Below are positions 32,042 to 44,900 of a stretch of 64,000 nt of DNA, one piece after another. The notes beneath the pieces are model-generated. The model searched no databases. It saw only the letters and a program-made list of their open reading frames with translations, and was not told where the DNA came from. The stretch lies in contig NC_089824.1 of NCBI RefSeq assembly GCF_035046505.1, positions 220,604,596-220,668,595 on the forward strand. Reading direction: 5' to 3'. This DNA is from Tiliqua scincoides (lineage: Eukaryota; Chordata; Lepidosauria; Squamata; Scincidae). A program made the position numbers and the translations under genes. Every line of letters begins with the position of its first letter. Within the stretch, counting starts at the first letter, position 1.

Positions 32042-34700
32042 TCACCACATCCTGTGGCAAGGAGTTCCACACACCAACCACATGCTGAGTAAATAAATAT
32101 TTTCCTTTGTCCTTACTCTCCCAACACTCAATTTTAGTGGATGTCCCCTGGTTCGGGAGTTAAGTGAGAGTGTAAAGAGCATCACTTTATCGTTCCCGTG
32201 CATAATTTTGTATGTCTCAATCATGTCCCCCCTCAGGCGTCTCTTTTCTAGGCTGAAGAGGCCCAAACGCCGTAGCCTTTCCTCATAAGGAAGGTACCCC
32301 AGCCCAGCAATCATCTTTGTCGCTCTCTTTTGCACCTTTTCCATTTCCACTATATCCTTTTTGAGATGCAGCGACCAGAACTGGACACAATACTCCAGGT
32401 GTGGCCTTACCATCGATTTGTACAACGGCATTATAATATTTGCTGTTTTGTTCTCAATACCTTTTCTAATGACCCCAAGCATAGAATTGGCCTTCTTCAC
32501 TGCTGCCACACATTGGGTCGACACTTTCATCGACCTGTCCACCACCACCCCAAGATCTCTCTCCTGATCTGTCACAGACTGCTCAGAACCCATTAGCCTA
32601 TATGTGAAGTTTTGATTTTTTTGCCCCAATGTGCATGACTTTACACTTACATTGAAACGCATCTGCCATTTTGCTGCCCATTCTGCCAGTTTGGAGAGAT
32701 CCTTTTGGAGCTCTTCATAATAACTTTTGACCTTCATCACTCAGAAAAGTTTGGTGTTGTCTGCAAACTTAGCCACCTCACTACTCACCCCTGTCTTCAG
32801 GTCATTTATGAAGAGTTTGAAAAGCACTGGTCCCAGGACAGATCCTTGGGGCACACCACTTTTCACCTGTCTCCATTGTGAAAATTGCTCATTGACACCC
32901 ACTCTCTGTTTTCTGGTCTTCAACCAGGTCTCAATCCATGAGAGGACCTGCCCTCTAATTCCCTGACTATGGAATTTTTTCAGCAGCCTTTGGTGAGGGA
33001 CCTTGTTGAACGCCTTCTGAAAGTCCAGATATAGAATGTCCATGGGTTCTCCCACATCCACATGCCTGTTGGCCTTTCCAAAGAATTCTGTAACGTTCAT
33101 GAGGCAAGATTTACTCTTACAGAAGCCATGCTGATTCTCCCTCACAGACCACACATTTGTTGTCTGTGTGGGTTGAGATTCTATCTTTAATGAGGCATTC
33201 CACCATCTTACCCGGTATAGATGTTAGGCTGACTGGCATAGTTTCCCGGGTCCCCCTTCTTTCCCTTTTTAAAGATCGGTGTAACGTTTGCTATCCTCCA
33301 ATCCTCTGGCACCGTGGCCGTTTTGAGGGACAGGTTGCATACTTTAGTCAAGAGCTCAGCAACTTCATTCTTCAATTCCTTAATAACTCTTGGGTGGATG
33401 CCATCAGGCCCCGGTGACTTATTGATCTTTAACTTTTCAATGAGGTCTGAAACATCTTCTCTTTTAACCTCTATCTGACTTAATTCCTTGGTCAGGAGGG
33501 GCCTTTTGGGCAGCGGTATCTGCCAGAGGTCTTTCTCTGCCATCTCTAAGTCTCCTTTTATCTCCCCTTTCCCTTCCTCACCATCTAGAGGGCCAACTGC
33601 TGCTCTGGCAGGTTTCCTGCTTCTAACATATTTGAAGAAGCTTTTATTATTCTCCTTAATGTTGCTGGCCATGCGTTCCTCACAGTCTTGCTTGGCCTCC
33701 TGTATCACCCTCTTACATTTCTTTTGCCACAGTTTATGTTCCTTTTTATTCTCCTCATTAGGGCAAGACTTCCATTTACGGAAGGAAGCTTCCTTGCCCT
33801 TCACAGCCTCTCTAACTTGGCTGGTTAGGCATGCGGGCACTCTCCTGGACTCAGTGGAGACCTTCTTCCTTTGAGGTATATACTTCCGCTGAGCCTCTGC
33901 TACTGTTGTTTTAAGCAGCCTCCATGCACTCTGGAGAGACTGGACTCTTTTTACCCTCCCTTTCAACCTCCTTCTAACCAGCCTCCTCATTTGAGGGAAG
34001 TCCGCTTGTCGGAAGTCAAGGGTTTTTGTGAGAGATTTGGCCGGTATTCTTCCCCCGACATGCATGTCGAAACGGATCACAGCATGATCACTGTTTCCCA
34101 ACGGCTCACTAACACTGACGTCTCTAACCAGGTCCTGAGTACCGCACAATATTAAATCCAGAGTCACCTGTCCTCTGGTGGGCTCCATGACTAGCTGCTC
34201 TAAGGCACAGTCATTTAGCATGTCAAGGAATCCGGTCTCCTTTTCGTGACCAGAACACAAATTGACCCAGTCAATATGAGGATAATTGAAGTCCCCCATG
34301 ATTAGAACCCTGTCCCTCCTTGACACTTCCCTGATCTGTTTCCTCATTTCAAGGTCCCCTTCTGGTTTCTGGTCTGGAGGACGATAGTACGCCCCCAGTA
34401 TTACATCGTACCTCAGGCCTGGTAATTTAACCCACAGAGATTCTTCGGTGAAGTTGGACCCACCTTCAATCTGTACGTTGTTGGATTCTATCCCTTCCTT
34501 AACATAAATGGCCACCCCACCTCCAACACATCCCTTCCTCCTGTAGAGTTTATAGCCCGGGATTGCGGTATCCCACTGGTTCTCCACATTCCACCAGGTT
34601 TCCGTTATGCCCGCTATGTCAATGTTTTCCCTAGTCACCAGACATTCCTGTTCTCCCATCTTTGCTCGGAGACTTTGCATAAAAGCATTTGTACATGGAA
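32042..34700 (-). pseudogene. CR1 ORF2: APE endonuclease and reverse transcriptase, broken
   Basis: The N-terminal endonuclease is complete in one frame from 34680: ITETWW (catalytic Glu), AYYRPPDQKP, GDFNYPHIDW, and GNSDHAVIRF (catalytic SDH). The linker and start of the reverse transcriptase follow to PEDWRIANVTPIFKKGKKGD. The frame then shifts near 33210-33155 and continues with the RT motifs ([26 protein letters not shown]), and the YXDD-equivalent reads FADN instead of the usual FADD at 32756-32767, followed by a stop at 32741. The C-terminal part (32740-32042) has the CR1 signature ending [14 protein letters not shown] and beyond. The Asp-to-Asn change removes a catalytic residue, so this copy should be inactive. 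Confidence 0.9.
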
Positions 34701-34858
34701 TGCCCCAGGATGGGGTGCTTATTAGCTCTTTTATCCCTGAATCCTCTTATTGTGTCAAACTGTCTATCACATCCCATCATGCTACCATTCCCAATTTCTT
34801 CTCCTACTCTGCCTTTGCCTTGTTATTCTCTAACCTCCCCTTCCTCGTCCTATAGGGA

Positions 34859-35583
34859 TTAGGAGTCCCGAACCGGATGCCCCTCGGTTCCTGCCAGCCT
34901 TCCCCCAGGGATCAGTTTAAAAAGCTGCTCTGCCACCTTTTTAATGTTATGCGCCAGCAGTCTGGTTCCATTCTGGTTCAGGTGAAGCCCATCCCTCTTG
35001 TACAGGCCCCACTTGTCCCAAAATGTCCCAAAATGTTCCCTAGTGCCTACATACATAATGTAGTAGGTGCCTAGTCATACCTAATGAATCTAATCCCCTC
35101 CTCCCTACACCACTGTCTCATCCATGCATTGAGACCCCTGATCTCAGCCTGCCTAGCTGGCCCTGCGCATGGAATAGGTAGCACTTCTGAGAATGCTACC
35201 TTTTGAGGTCCTGGCTTTCAGCTTCCTACCTAATAGCCTAAATTTGGCCTCCAGGACCTCTCGGCTACACTTGCCCACGTCTCCAGGATGACGTCCTCCA
35301 GCCCTAAGACTTCCCACACAGGCAACTGAGGAGCTGCACGCCTGAAGGTGGGACGAAGCCTGATCGTCCCGGAAGTCTCCCCATGGTCTTTCTCTGCCTG
35401 CCTCTGCTTCTCCAGGTTGTCAACCAAGGCTTCAAGGGAGCGGATGCATTCCCTGAGTCCCTGGAGCTCCTTGCACCAAGGACATACCCATGACTTATGC
35501 CCCAGAGGCATATAGTCGTACATGTTGCACTCAATGCAAAACACTGGATAGCCTCCACCCTGCTGCTGGCTGTCTGACTGCAT
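34859..35583 (-). pseudogene. CR1 ORF1: zinc-knuckle-like N-terminus and esterase-domain remnant
   Basis: The N-terminal frame from 35583 has a CxxC...CxxC pattern (FCIECNMYDY, SWVCPWCKEL) and a short coiled coil (RECIRSLEALVDNLEKQRQA). Downstream, in other frames, are GLNAWMRQWC and DGLHLNQNGTRLLA. The latter fits the catalytic-His block of the GDSL-type esterase domain known from CR1/L2 ORF1 proteins. The space between the parts is shorter than a full esterase domain needs, so the middle is deleted. Confidence 0.75.
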
Positions 35584-35828
35584 AGCTTTTGTTGTTGTTG
35601 TTTTTATTTAGGGGTACTTACAAAACCCTACACTGGTTTGCTGCCCTCTTCTCAAGGGAAGAGAACTTCTCATAAAAGGAGTTTTTGATTCCACTTGTGA
35701 TCAGAGATAAGAAACCAAATGCTCCACTGGACAGAATGGTAACTTCAGTATTTGTTTTGCAACAGGACAAAGGTTCTGCAGAGGCGTTTTGCACCTTGTT
35801 GTTGTTAGCCTGACTTGCCGCTCTACTA

Positions 35829-35959
35829 ATGGCAACTCCAGACGTGAGCGTACACATGGAAGAGGTGGTGGTGGTAACAACTCCAGACAACGTGGTTGAT
35901 GGCAGTGGCATGGAGGAGGTGAAAACTGTGTTAGTCACTACCAATCTATCCCAGCACAG
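35829..35959 (+). CDS. GMEB2: GMEB2 coding exon 1
   Basis: Likely acceptor 'ttgttgttag' at 35808, so the exon starts at 35809 with 20 bases of 5'UTR. ATG at 35829, donor 'cacaggtaag' after 35959. Encodes MATPDVSVHMEEVVVVTTPD through VLVTTNLSQH; leaves in phase 2. Confidence 0.94.
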
Positions 35960-38900
35960 GTAAGAACATCTAGCCTAGGGCCAGGTAACTTAAGAATAGC
36001 AAATGCTGCTGCTGCAGCACATTTCACTCTTGTTCATGAGAGAAGAACCCAGTTTAAGGCCCAGAAGTGTATTTTAAGTCCATATGCTCTGGCCCCTGTT
36101 TGAATAAGCACACCAAGTTTATGTATTGCAGACTGAATTGATTAAGGGAAATTCAACAACCCTACTCTACTTCTTCAGCCACAGTTATGGAAGAATACTG
36201 TTTAGATTCATGTAAGGTTGCTCCAACATGAACATTAAGTCAGTGCTATCCATTTCCAACATACTGCATTTATCAATGTGCCATGGAAACTTCAAGAACA
36301 GGAGAAGTGTGTGTTGGAACCAAGCTGGGGTGGGGATGGTTATATGAACCGAAACCTGGAGCATGCGTCTTCCAGCCCCAGATTCCTGGGAGCTGAAATT
36401 CAGCAAGCAGAAGACTGCTGTGTTGCACCACCTCCAAGAGAGAAAAAAAGGCATGTCTGATTTGGGACCTCAACAATATGTAGAATTGTCTTTCTCCAGA
36501 CAACCAAGCTCGGTTTGAAACAGGATTTACAGTTCTGTAAAACTTTACAATTCACGATAATGGAAGTTATAAAATGAGATCTTGTGCTAGGATCCCACAG
36601 CTGCATTGCAATTATTTTTGCCAAAGTATTTGCATAAAGAAGATTTGCCTAGGTGTCCTGGAGGCTTGCTCTTTCCACATTGCATTTGTGTGGTGAACTT
36701 ACCCTCTTCCTTGGCCTAAAAAGACTCATGAAAAGTTGCAAGCCTCCATTTTGTATTTAGTTTTTCTGTGACATCATTAAAACCCATTTCTTCCTGGCCC
36801 ACAGGTGTACACCTTTGGTCCCTGTTGCGTATATGCAACATGGGGCAGAAATGGCTTAAGGATATGTGTGGATATCTTTTCATGCACATCTTTATAACTT
36901 GTGAATGATCAAAAACCAGCGTGACGTGCGTGCTTGGCAACTAGTCTGGAGTTTTGTCAGATAAAAGAGAAAACATTGTTCGTCAGGTTTGACACCTAAA
37001 TGAGCTAATTATGCCTACATAATATTTCAGATGTTCTCAAATGAAATATAGATCATACAGGTTGAGCCTCATTATTCGCGTGGATTCAGTTCCAAGCATT
37101 CCAAGCACTCAAAACACAAAATGGCAAAAAAACGCACTATAGCAAATCAATTTAAAAAACAAAGTTTCTTTGCTCCTGTGATTTAAAAACAAGATTGCTG
37201 ACCTTTGTGATGTATGTTAAGTCATTAAAAAGACAATCCATCAATCAGTCCTCCTCCAAGCAGGCACTTCACAGTTCCTCTCTTCACCAATGCGAAGTGA
37301 TCACCTTTCTTTCACGTGCTCAGGGGGAAGGGAGGGGTCGCCTGGAGAGAGAAGGATTGATGGATTGTCAGCCAGCTGCCCTCTCTCTCTCTCATTAAGG
37401 AGGCTACAGGTCAGCAAGGGATATATGCACAGATATCATAAACTGGATGGAGAAGTATCTTCTTTATATCATTCAAAATACAGGACTGTTCAGTTTTTTA
37501 AACTGATTTTAAAGGGATGCATTTTTCCCCTTCTCCGGGAATCAGCACATTCCTTCTCATTTGCAGGGGCCATTTGTGTTGAGTCAAATCTGTGTATAAA
37601 AAATCATTGTATAACAAGGCTTCCAAACAAAGCCTTGTATAACAAAGTTCCAAACAACACAGTCCTGGAACGTGCTGGAATCCCTAGCATGTATTCATTG
37701 CTGAAACAGACACCTGCATTGGCTCGGTCATGTTTTGAGAATGGATGATGGGCGGATCCCAAAGGATCTCCTCTATGGAGGACTCGTGCAAGGAAAGCGT
37801 CCTACAGGTAGACCACAGCTGCGATACAAGGACATCTGCAAGAGGGATCTGAAGGCCTTAGGAGTGGACCTCAACAGGTGGGAAACCCTGGCCTCTGAGC
37901 GGCCCGCTTGGGGGCAGGCTGTGCAACATGGCCTTTCCCAGTTTGAAGAGACACTTGGCCAACAGTCTGAGGCAAAGAGGCAAAGAAGGAAGGCCCATAG
38001 CCAGGGAGACAGACCAGGGACAGACTGCACTTGCTCCCAGTGTGGAAGGGATTGTCACTCCCGAATCGGCCTTTTCAGCCACACTAGACGCTGTTCCAGA
38101 ACCACCATTCAGAGCGCGATACCAGAGTCTTTCGAGACTGAAGGTTGCAAACAACAATAACAAGGCTGGACCTGTATTTTGAATGATATTAAAAAGAAGA
38201 TAAATCTCCATCCATCCAGTTTACGATATCTGTACATATATCCCTTGCTGAATCTGGAACTACTACCATTATTTGGATTCATATCCAAATATGAAAGTTG
38301 TCTGTTGCTTTTAATGGGATGCCTCTAGAATGCCCATCCTCATTACGTTCTGGCACAACTAGTCACAAGTACTGTAAATATATATTCTTAAAGCATGAAT
38401 GAATGCCATAAATGGCCAGGCAGCAGGAATGGAAGGGTAGACAGAGGGCAAGACAGGTGAAGTACCTACTGATGAGCAACTTGCATCCACCTTCCTGCTC
38501 CCCCAATTACCCTTTAAAGTGGGAAAGAATTGGGAAAAAGCAGTTCCTGCCACTACTACCCAAAGCTATAGAACCCATGCAGAAGGGAGGCTGCCTTTGG
38601 AAGACCTTTGTCCTGGATTAACAGAGAGTCACAGAGTCCATGGAAGCCCTTAAAATCAAATAGTTGCAGAGCATGGGCAGTTTGGGAGGTGTGGCAACTT
38701 GTTGCCTGTCAGGTGTGAAATGTAGGACTGTATGATTTAAGGGCAAAAATGATCTGTGGAGAACATCCCTGGCCAGCTTCTATGCCAAGCCCAGTTTTCC
38801 CCCCATCGTTGTTCTTTTGGATATCTTGGCCACTGCCCAATAAAGGCATTTTTGTAACTTACTCCTCAAGAATATATTTATTTTAGTTTTGCTTTGGAGT

Positions 38901-41900
38901 TTCTCATTCTGTGTGAAGACAGTTAATCAAGGAAACTGCTTTGCTTCTTATAAACTCCCTGGGAAGTTTTACTGTATAGTCAAGGGATTGAGCCCAATTA
39001 ATTCCCTTGGTTTTATTCTCATGACATTTTTAGTTGCATAATGGATATTTTCCCCACTCAGGTGGTTTGGGCAACATTGGGGATAAGGTAATGATTGGGT
39101 GTCATGCAGAGAGAATCTGGAGTGTGCTAATTGAAGAAGCTCCACTTGCCCTTCAGATCCCAGATCCCTCTGAAGTCTAAAAGTTTAGCAAAAACACTTC
39201 ACGTATACAAAGCCACAAGGGTTGGTAGCTTGCCGTTTGATCTGTTTGTTAACTGATCAAACTGTCAGTTAACTGTAAATTAATTTCTGAATTCAGCAGC
39301 AGTGATACAAATTTGAAGACAGCCACCTCTCTGACCCTTGTTTGGACCATAGCCATAAGTGGTACTGAGTGGTTTGCATTCTAAACTAAGTACATCTTGG
39401 CTTTTGGTATTGGGGGATGTCTTCCTGCTTAGAGGGGGAAACCCTTGTTTTTCTCTGTATTGTAGTTGAAAGGGCTGCAAACTGATTCTCTGTCTAGAGC
39501 CGGATTTATAAAATGAACAGTTTCCTTGCTTTTTATTATTTTTACTTTTCATGTCCATCTTTTTTACTAGCAGCGACCTAAATGAAGACACCCTGGAGAC
39601 AGAAAATGCTGCTGCTGCAGCTGCTGCTGCTTTTACTGCCTCTACACATTTGAAGGAAGCCCTTTTAGGTAGGTGTCCTGCATGACAGAAACTTTTCTCT
39701 TTTGTATTGTAGTTGGTTGTATCAGCAAGTAACACCGCCAGAGTTTAGGAACAGATATCACTGCACTGAAAAGCTGAAAACCCTGCTACCAACTCCTGAA
39801 GTGGTCTTGCTTTATGGTTTGGTTCCTTTATGGTTTGGTTCTACCTTGCACCAAAGGTAGAATATTCATTTGCTGAGAGAGGAAAGGCTTCAGTAACCCA
39901 AGATATAAAAGGACAAAAATGTGGTGGGGGGGGGTGGGTGGATGAGGAGGTAGCTTGAAATTCTGCAGACAGTAGTAGTAGTGGTAGTATGTAGCCAATA
40001 ACATGGTCCCTGGGAAGTGTGTTCTGAGCATGCCATGCTGAAATGAATGGAGGGTTTTAACTGTTGTGGTCTGCTCAGTAGATGTTCCAGGAAGATCATG
40101 CTCACTGTGTTGTTGCTCTCTCAGAATAGACCAGCATGTCCCACAGCATGGGTCATGAGCCCGACCACAGTCTGGGCCCTCCTTCCTCAGAAACCTCCGT
40201 AAGTTACTTCTGGTTATTGGAAGCCACTTCTGGTTTGCTTCCAAAATCAGGAAGTGGCTTGCGGAGTCTTCCTGTAGAGTGGGTCACCAGACCAAGAGAG
40301 GCCTTCAGCAGCACCAGGGACATTGTGGCCCACTACAGAGGATAAGGTGGGTTGTGGTGCTGCCCTGTTTGGGAACCTCTGGTATAGACTGTTCTTGACC
40401 TGATGCACAAAATCAGGTTTTCCATTGGCCACACATTTACTGCTCTGAGATGAAAGAAAAATATGAATTCCATCCATAAATGGTTCAGAAGCCTCTAGGA
40501 CAGAGGTTTTCAAACTCCAAGGGAGTTTGAGCCCTGCAGTAAGTCCTTGCAGGGGTGGAAGGGAGGCTAAGGGGGCTGCAGGGGCTTGGCTGGACTTACC
40601 AGAGCCACCTGCAGCGTCCCGGGGATGCGGAAGCCTTGCGCAAGTGTCTGCGGGGCTCCCTAGGTCTTCAAAAGTGAAAGCAGAGTGATTGCGCCCTGCC
40701 TCCGCAAAACCGAAAGTGGAGTGCAATCACTGCGCTTCCACTTTTGAAGACCTGGGGAGCCCTGCGGAGGGTCACGCAGGGCTCCCCACACCCTCGGGAG
40801 GCTGCAGGAGGCTCTGGTAAGTCCAGCCAAGGCCTTGTAGCCCACTTAGCAATGCAATCCTGGGGATTGTGCCACTGCCTCCTCGCTGCGCCTTAAGGGG
40901 CAGAGGCCAGGGCTCTTCAGGCTGGGGTGTCGCGACACCCGAGTTTGAAAAGCCTTGCTCTCAGGGCAGGGGTACTTGGAGGAAAAAGGCCTCTGAAGAA
41001 GATCTTAGTTGACAGGCAGGTTTGTGTGTATGCTCCTTTTGTTGGGAGTTAACAGAAACATTTTAGAACAGGATTAAGAACACATAATTCCTGTGTTTAC
41101 CAAAATATTTCTCTTGGAGCAAAATACAAAGCTTTTCCTTTCTTTGCCAGCTATTTTCTTATGTTACCATCTGTTGCAAAGGCACATGGGCTATCTTCTG
41201 GGTATAGCTGCAACAAGACATTTCAAAAGATGTAGTTGGGCTAATGTGTGCTACTAGAGATTGGAGAGGACATGCTGGTTGTAGAGTGGGTAGCAATATG
41301 GGAGGAGGAAGCAGACAGAGGGAGAGAAGCAAACCAAGTGTGATGATGGGTTCACCAGCAGGGCTGATGGCTTTCAGCATCTAGACATAATATTGATTCC
41401 TCTGCATGCCGAGCCATAAAATAGATAAGGAAAAGGTTGCTTCCTTTTTTACTTGAAATCGCTTTTCAATGTAGAAAAGTGAGATACCTTTGAGCAAACA
41501 TGTATGCCTTTAATTCAGGCTTTTTATGTGGTAGGGTTTCTTAGAAAACGATTCCTTCTGTTTGAAAGTCAGTTTCTTCTGTTGTCATTGGATTGCCTTC
41601 CCTTTGTTGACTCCATCACTTAGTGAAATTTACAGTGTGAGTGTAATGAATTTCTGATTGAGTTAGCTGGGTACTCATAATTAAAGACTGGCTGGTAATA
41701 CTATTTCCAGATTTTTCTTTTCCTTTAAAAGCTTTTAAAACTGTATTCCAAACTGTCGTCACTTTGAAAATAAAACATCCATGGTTCTAACTTTAAAAAA
41801 ATGTTTTCCCTTCTGATCCCTCTCCCTGAAGTGAAGATGGCTGAAGGAGAAGACTGTGTGGAAGCTGAGATTGTTTATCCCATCACCTGCGGAGACAGCA

Positions 41901-44900
41901 AAGCCAACCTAATATGGAGGAAGTTTGTTTGTCCTGGCATCAATGTGAAATGCGTCCAGGTGAGATGACTGCAGAATTATTGTTTGTTATATTACTTGAG
42001 GTTTCTGGTTGCTTTGCTTTCTTCTAAAGAAGTGAGTGCTGGATACATTTTTAATAAATATAATTTTAAATAATGAAAACAGCAACAACAATCACAGTTC
42101 CACTATAGGAGCTCTGTAAGAAAATAAAACGTCCTACAAAAAGGTTGTTTATCTTCAGCCACTGCACTGTTGCATTTTCATGCATCTTGTACAGGATCTG
42201 GTACCTTATGCATTCCTAAGATTTTCAGCATTTATTGCAACAAAAAACACAGTTTCAGCTGTCTTGCTGGATCATCAGCAGACAGGACATATCAGTTCCA
42301 AACAGCTATTGTTTACCTTCGCTATAAACTCAGTTGCCCACCAAATACCCTCCTTACATTCTATCTCAAACATGAGACAAAAAGGAAGGGATTTTAGAGG
42401 GGAAAGGAAAATTTTATACACACGTGGCTGGTGATGCTAAAAGCAATAGAACTCTTATGTTTCAAAAAATTCAGTACAAATTAATCTAAAAACAATTCAA
42501 GAGGATCACAGTAAAACACAGAAAGAATCCCAAGAGGAAAAAATATGAGTTTTTCTCACATTTGACTGTAATTTTTTTATACATTGTTCAGTCTTCAATA
42601 ATTCAACATACTTGTGAAGTTAATCACTGTTTTTCCCCATAAACAGATGAGCAACTAAGACTAAACCCCAATCTGGATTTGGCAACACATTGATCCAGTC
42701 CAGCACTCAGTCCACTGAAGTGCTAGGGCTGTCAGTTTCCTAGCTGTTGAGATGGGAGGAAGTGTGTCAGGAGGTGCATTGTTTCGAACTTCAATTTTGA
42801 CCCTGTCCCCTATATTTTACTGTCAGGACTGTGAGCTGAGGGTGGGGGTCATTGAACTAATGATCTCCAGAACCTGCAAGCTTTCTCTTCAGTCATGACA
42901 GTGCCAGAGATATCACAAAACCAGGGATAGAATGGAGGGGTTTTGTGCCTCCAGCCCATTTTGCTTCATATCAGCTAAGATGCTATAGTGAGGAGTTGCA
43001 TATAGGGTTTCAGGTGGAGGAAAGATTGGAGGGAGTGCTCTCTTCCCTGCTCCATCACACCACGCAAGCTCTGTTTTTACAGTGTGAGCAGGAATGCATT
43101 TCTGGACCTCTTTACCTGTCCACCCCCCACCTGATAACGGTGAGATGTGGACTAAGCACGAGATTCTTTCCCAAGGCCTGTTGTATTCTATGAGAAGTAG
43201 CAGAGGCCAAGAGACAGGTAGTGGACAGTCTTTTTTTTTTATACCTGAGTTAGACTGGGAGTTCCGTTCTGCTGCTGGCTGATAGTGCAGTCATTTTGCC
43301 TTTTCATGCCACATCCTATCTCTTTTCTCTGCAGTATGACAACCACTTGATAAGTCCCAAGGAATTTGTCCATTTGGCTGGCAAGTCCACCTTGAAGGAC
43401 TGGAAGAGGGCAATCCGAATGAATGGAATCATGCTAAGGTTAGCTTGGGGGGCAGTATCTGAACGAAATTCAGTTAGAATGGGTCTTGAGGCTTGTGTGT
43501 TGCGCCCCCTGCCTTGAGGCAGGATTTACTGAGACGCAGCCTACCACTTATTTTAAATGAGGTACCCATCAGGATTGCCATTCATGTGGTATGAACAAAA
43601 TATGAGCACATCGATGTCAGGAAATTCAGGGTTTAACATTCATATTATTACTGCATTCGTATTTGTATCATATATTTCAGGAAGATCATGGATTCAGGTG
43701 AACTGGATTTCTACGAGCACACGAAAGTCTGTTCCAATACCTGCCGAAGTACAAAAATTGACCTGACTGGAGCCAGAGTATCTCTAACCAGCCAGACATC
43801 AACAGAATACCTCCCTCTCACTCCTGCATCTGCAGATGGTATGTGGTTTGTTTTGTGCAATTTTCAGGAGTCAAAGTCTAAGTTCTTTAGCAATTATCAC
43901 TGCAAAGTATTATGAACAGTGCTAGTTTATAAATACTGTATTGGGAGGAGGACGTTCCTCTAGCTTATGTGAGGAGTTGATAATGACAGATATGTAGAAG
44001 CAGTAATATAACTGAATATTTTGTAAGACCATATCTTGACCTGGTTTTGTGATGAGGCCAGCAAAAAATACATAGCATTTTTTGTTTGGTTTATGAGCAT
44101 GTATGTGTGTTTTTGTTTTAATCACAGTAAATGGCTCCCCTGCCACGATAACCATAGAAACGTGCGATGACTCCACTGATTGGACTACCAGTATTGGAGG
44201 TAAAGTTCATGGAGGTTTTGGCCTTGGCCCCACAGCATAGTCTGTGTCTTGTGTTCTGTTCCATATTGGCTTCTTAAGCCTGAAAGGCTTATGAGGAAGA
44301 TGTCTGTATGTTAGTAGCTGCTTGGCACTGACAATTCCTTGCACAGTGTTTTACCTGTGATTCAGATAATCTGCATAAAGTGCTATTGACAACTACTGCT
44401 CTTGCCTTTGGTGTTCTAGATGACGAATAGCAAAAACCACGTGTGTATTGGTCCAAATTTTTAGATGTTAGAGGTTGAAAACTTGTATAAACCAACTTTG
44501 GCTTGTTTAAAAAAAAAAAGTCGCCCTCTTTCCCTTTTCTACACCTTTTGGAGCACATTGGCTTGGTGACTGTTTTCGAGCTAATCATGTCAAACTTTAT
44601 CAGTGGACGATGGCATCTGTGAACAGGTTGCTTCTCCCACTCATCCCACACTGATGTGGTTGTGTAAATGAAGAATGCTTCATTCTCAATTCTTCCCCGC
44701 CTGTGGGAGCAAGCCAAGCCCCCAGTTCCATTCTTGTCTTCCTCAAGGGAACAGGGCTGCTTTGTCTGTAATTTTGACGGTGTCTGTCACCTTCACAATA
44801 CCTCAGAACCTGATTGTTTAACCATGAGGATTTCAGTGAGGATTTCTCTGCTTTGAAGCAATTTCCTGGGAGAATGTTTAGATCATAGATGTCAAACTTG

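Larger units (their letters stand above)
31771..35592 (-). mobile_element. CR1 LINE, near full length (3.8 kb), in GMEB2 intron 1
   Basis: Antisense to GMEB2. Reading on the minus strand: 5' end near 35592, ORF1 remnant (35583-34859), ORF2 with endonuclease and reverse transcriptase (34700-32042), then the 3' tail ending 'ggcctgatccagtggggctg' and 'ttcttatgtagaagg'. The 3' tail is the same as in the shorter CR1 pieces at 1306, 8964, 27120 and 30662. It is the longest copy in the window and is no longer fully open. Confidence 0.93.

Noticed and set aside
39280-39735. Minus-strand frame of 151 codons
   Set aside because: It is the shadow of GMEB2 exon 2 (its Ala run is read from the opposite strand of GCT/GCA repeats) and of intron DNA.
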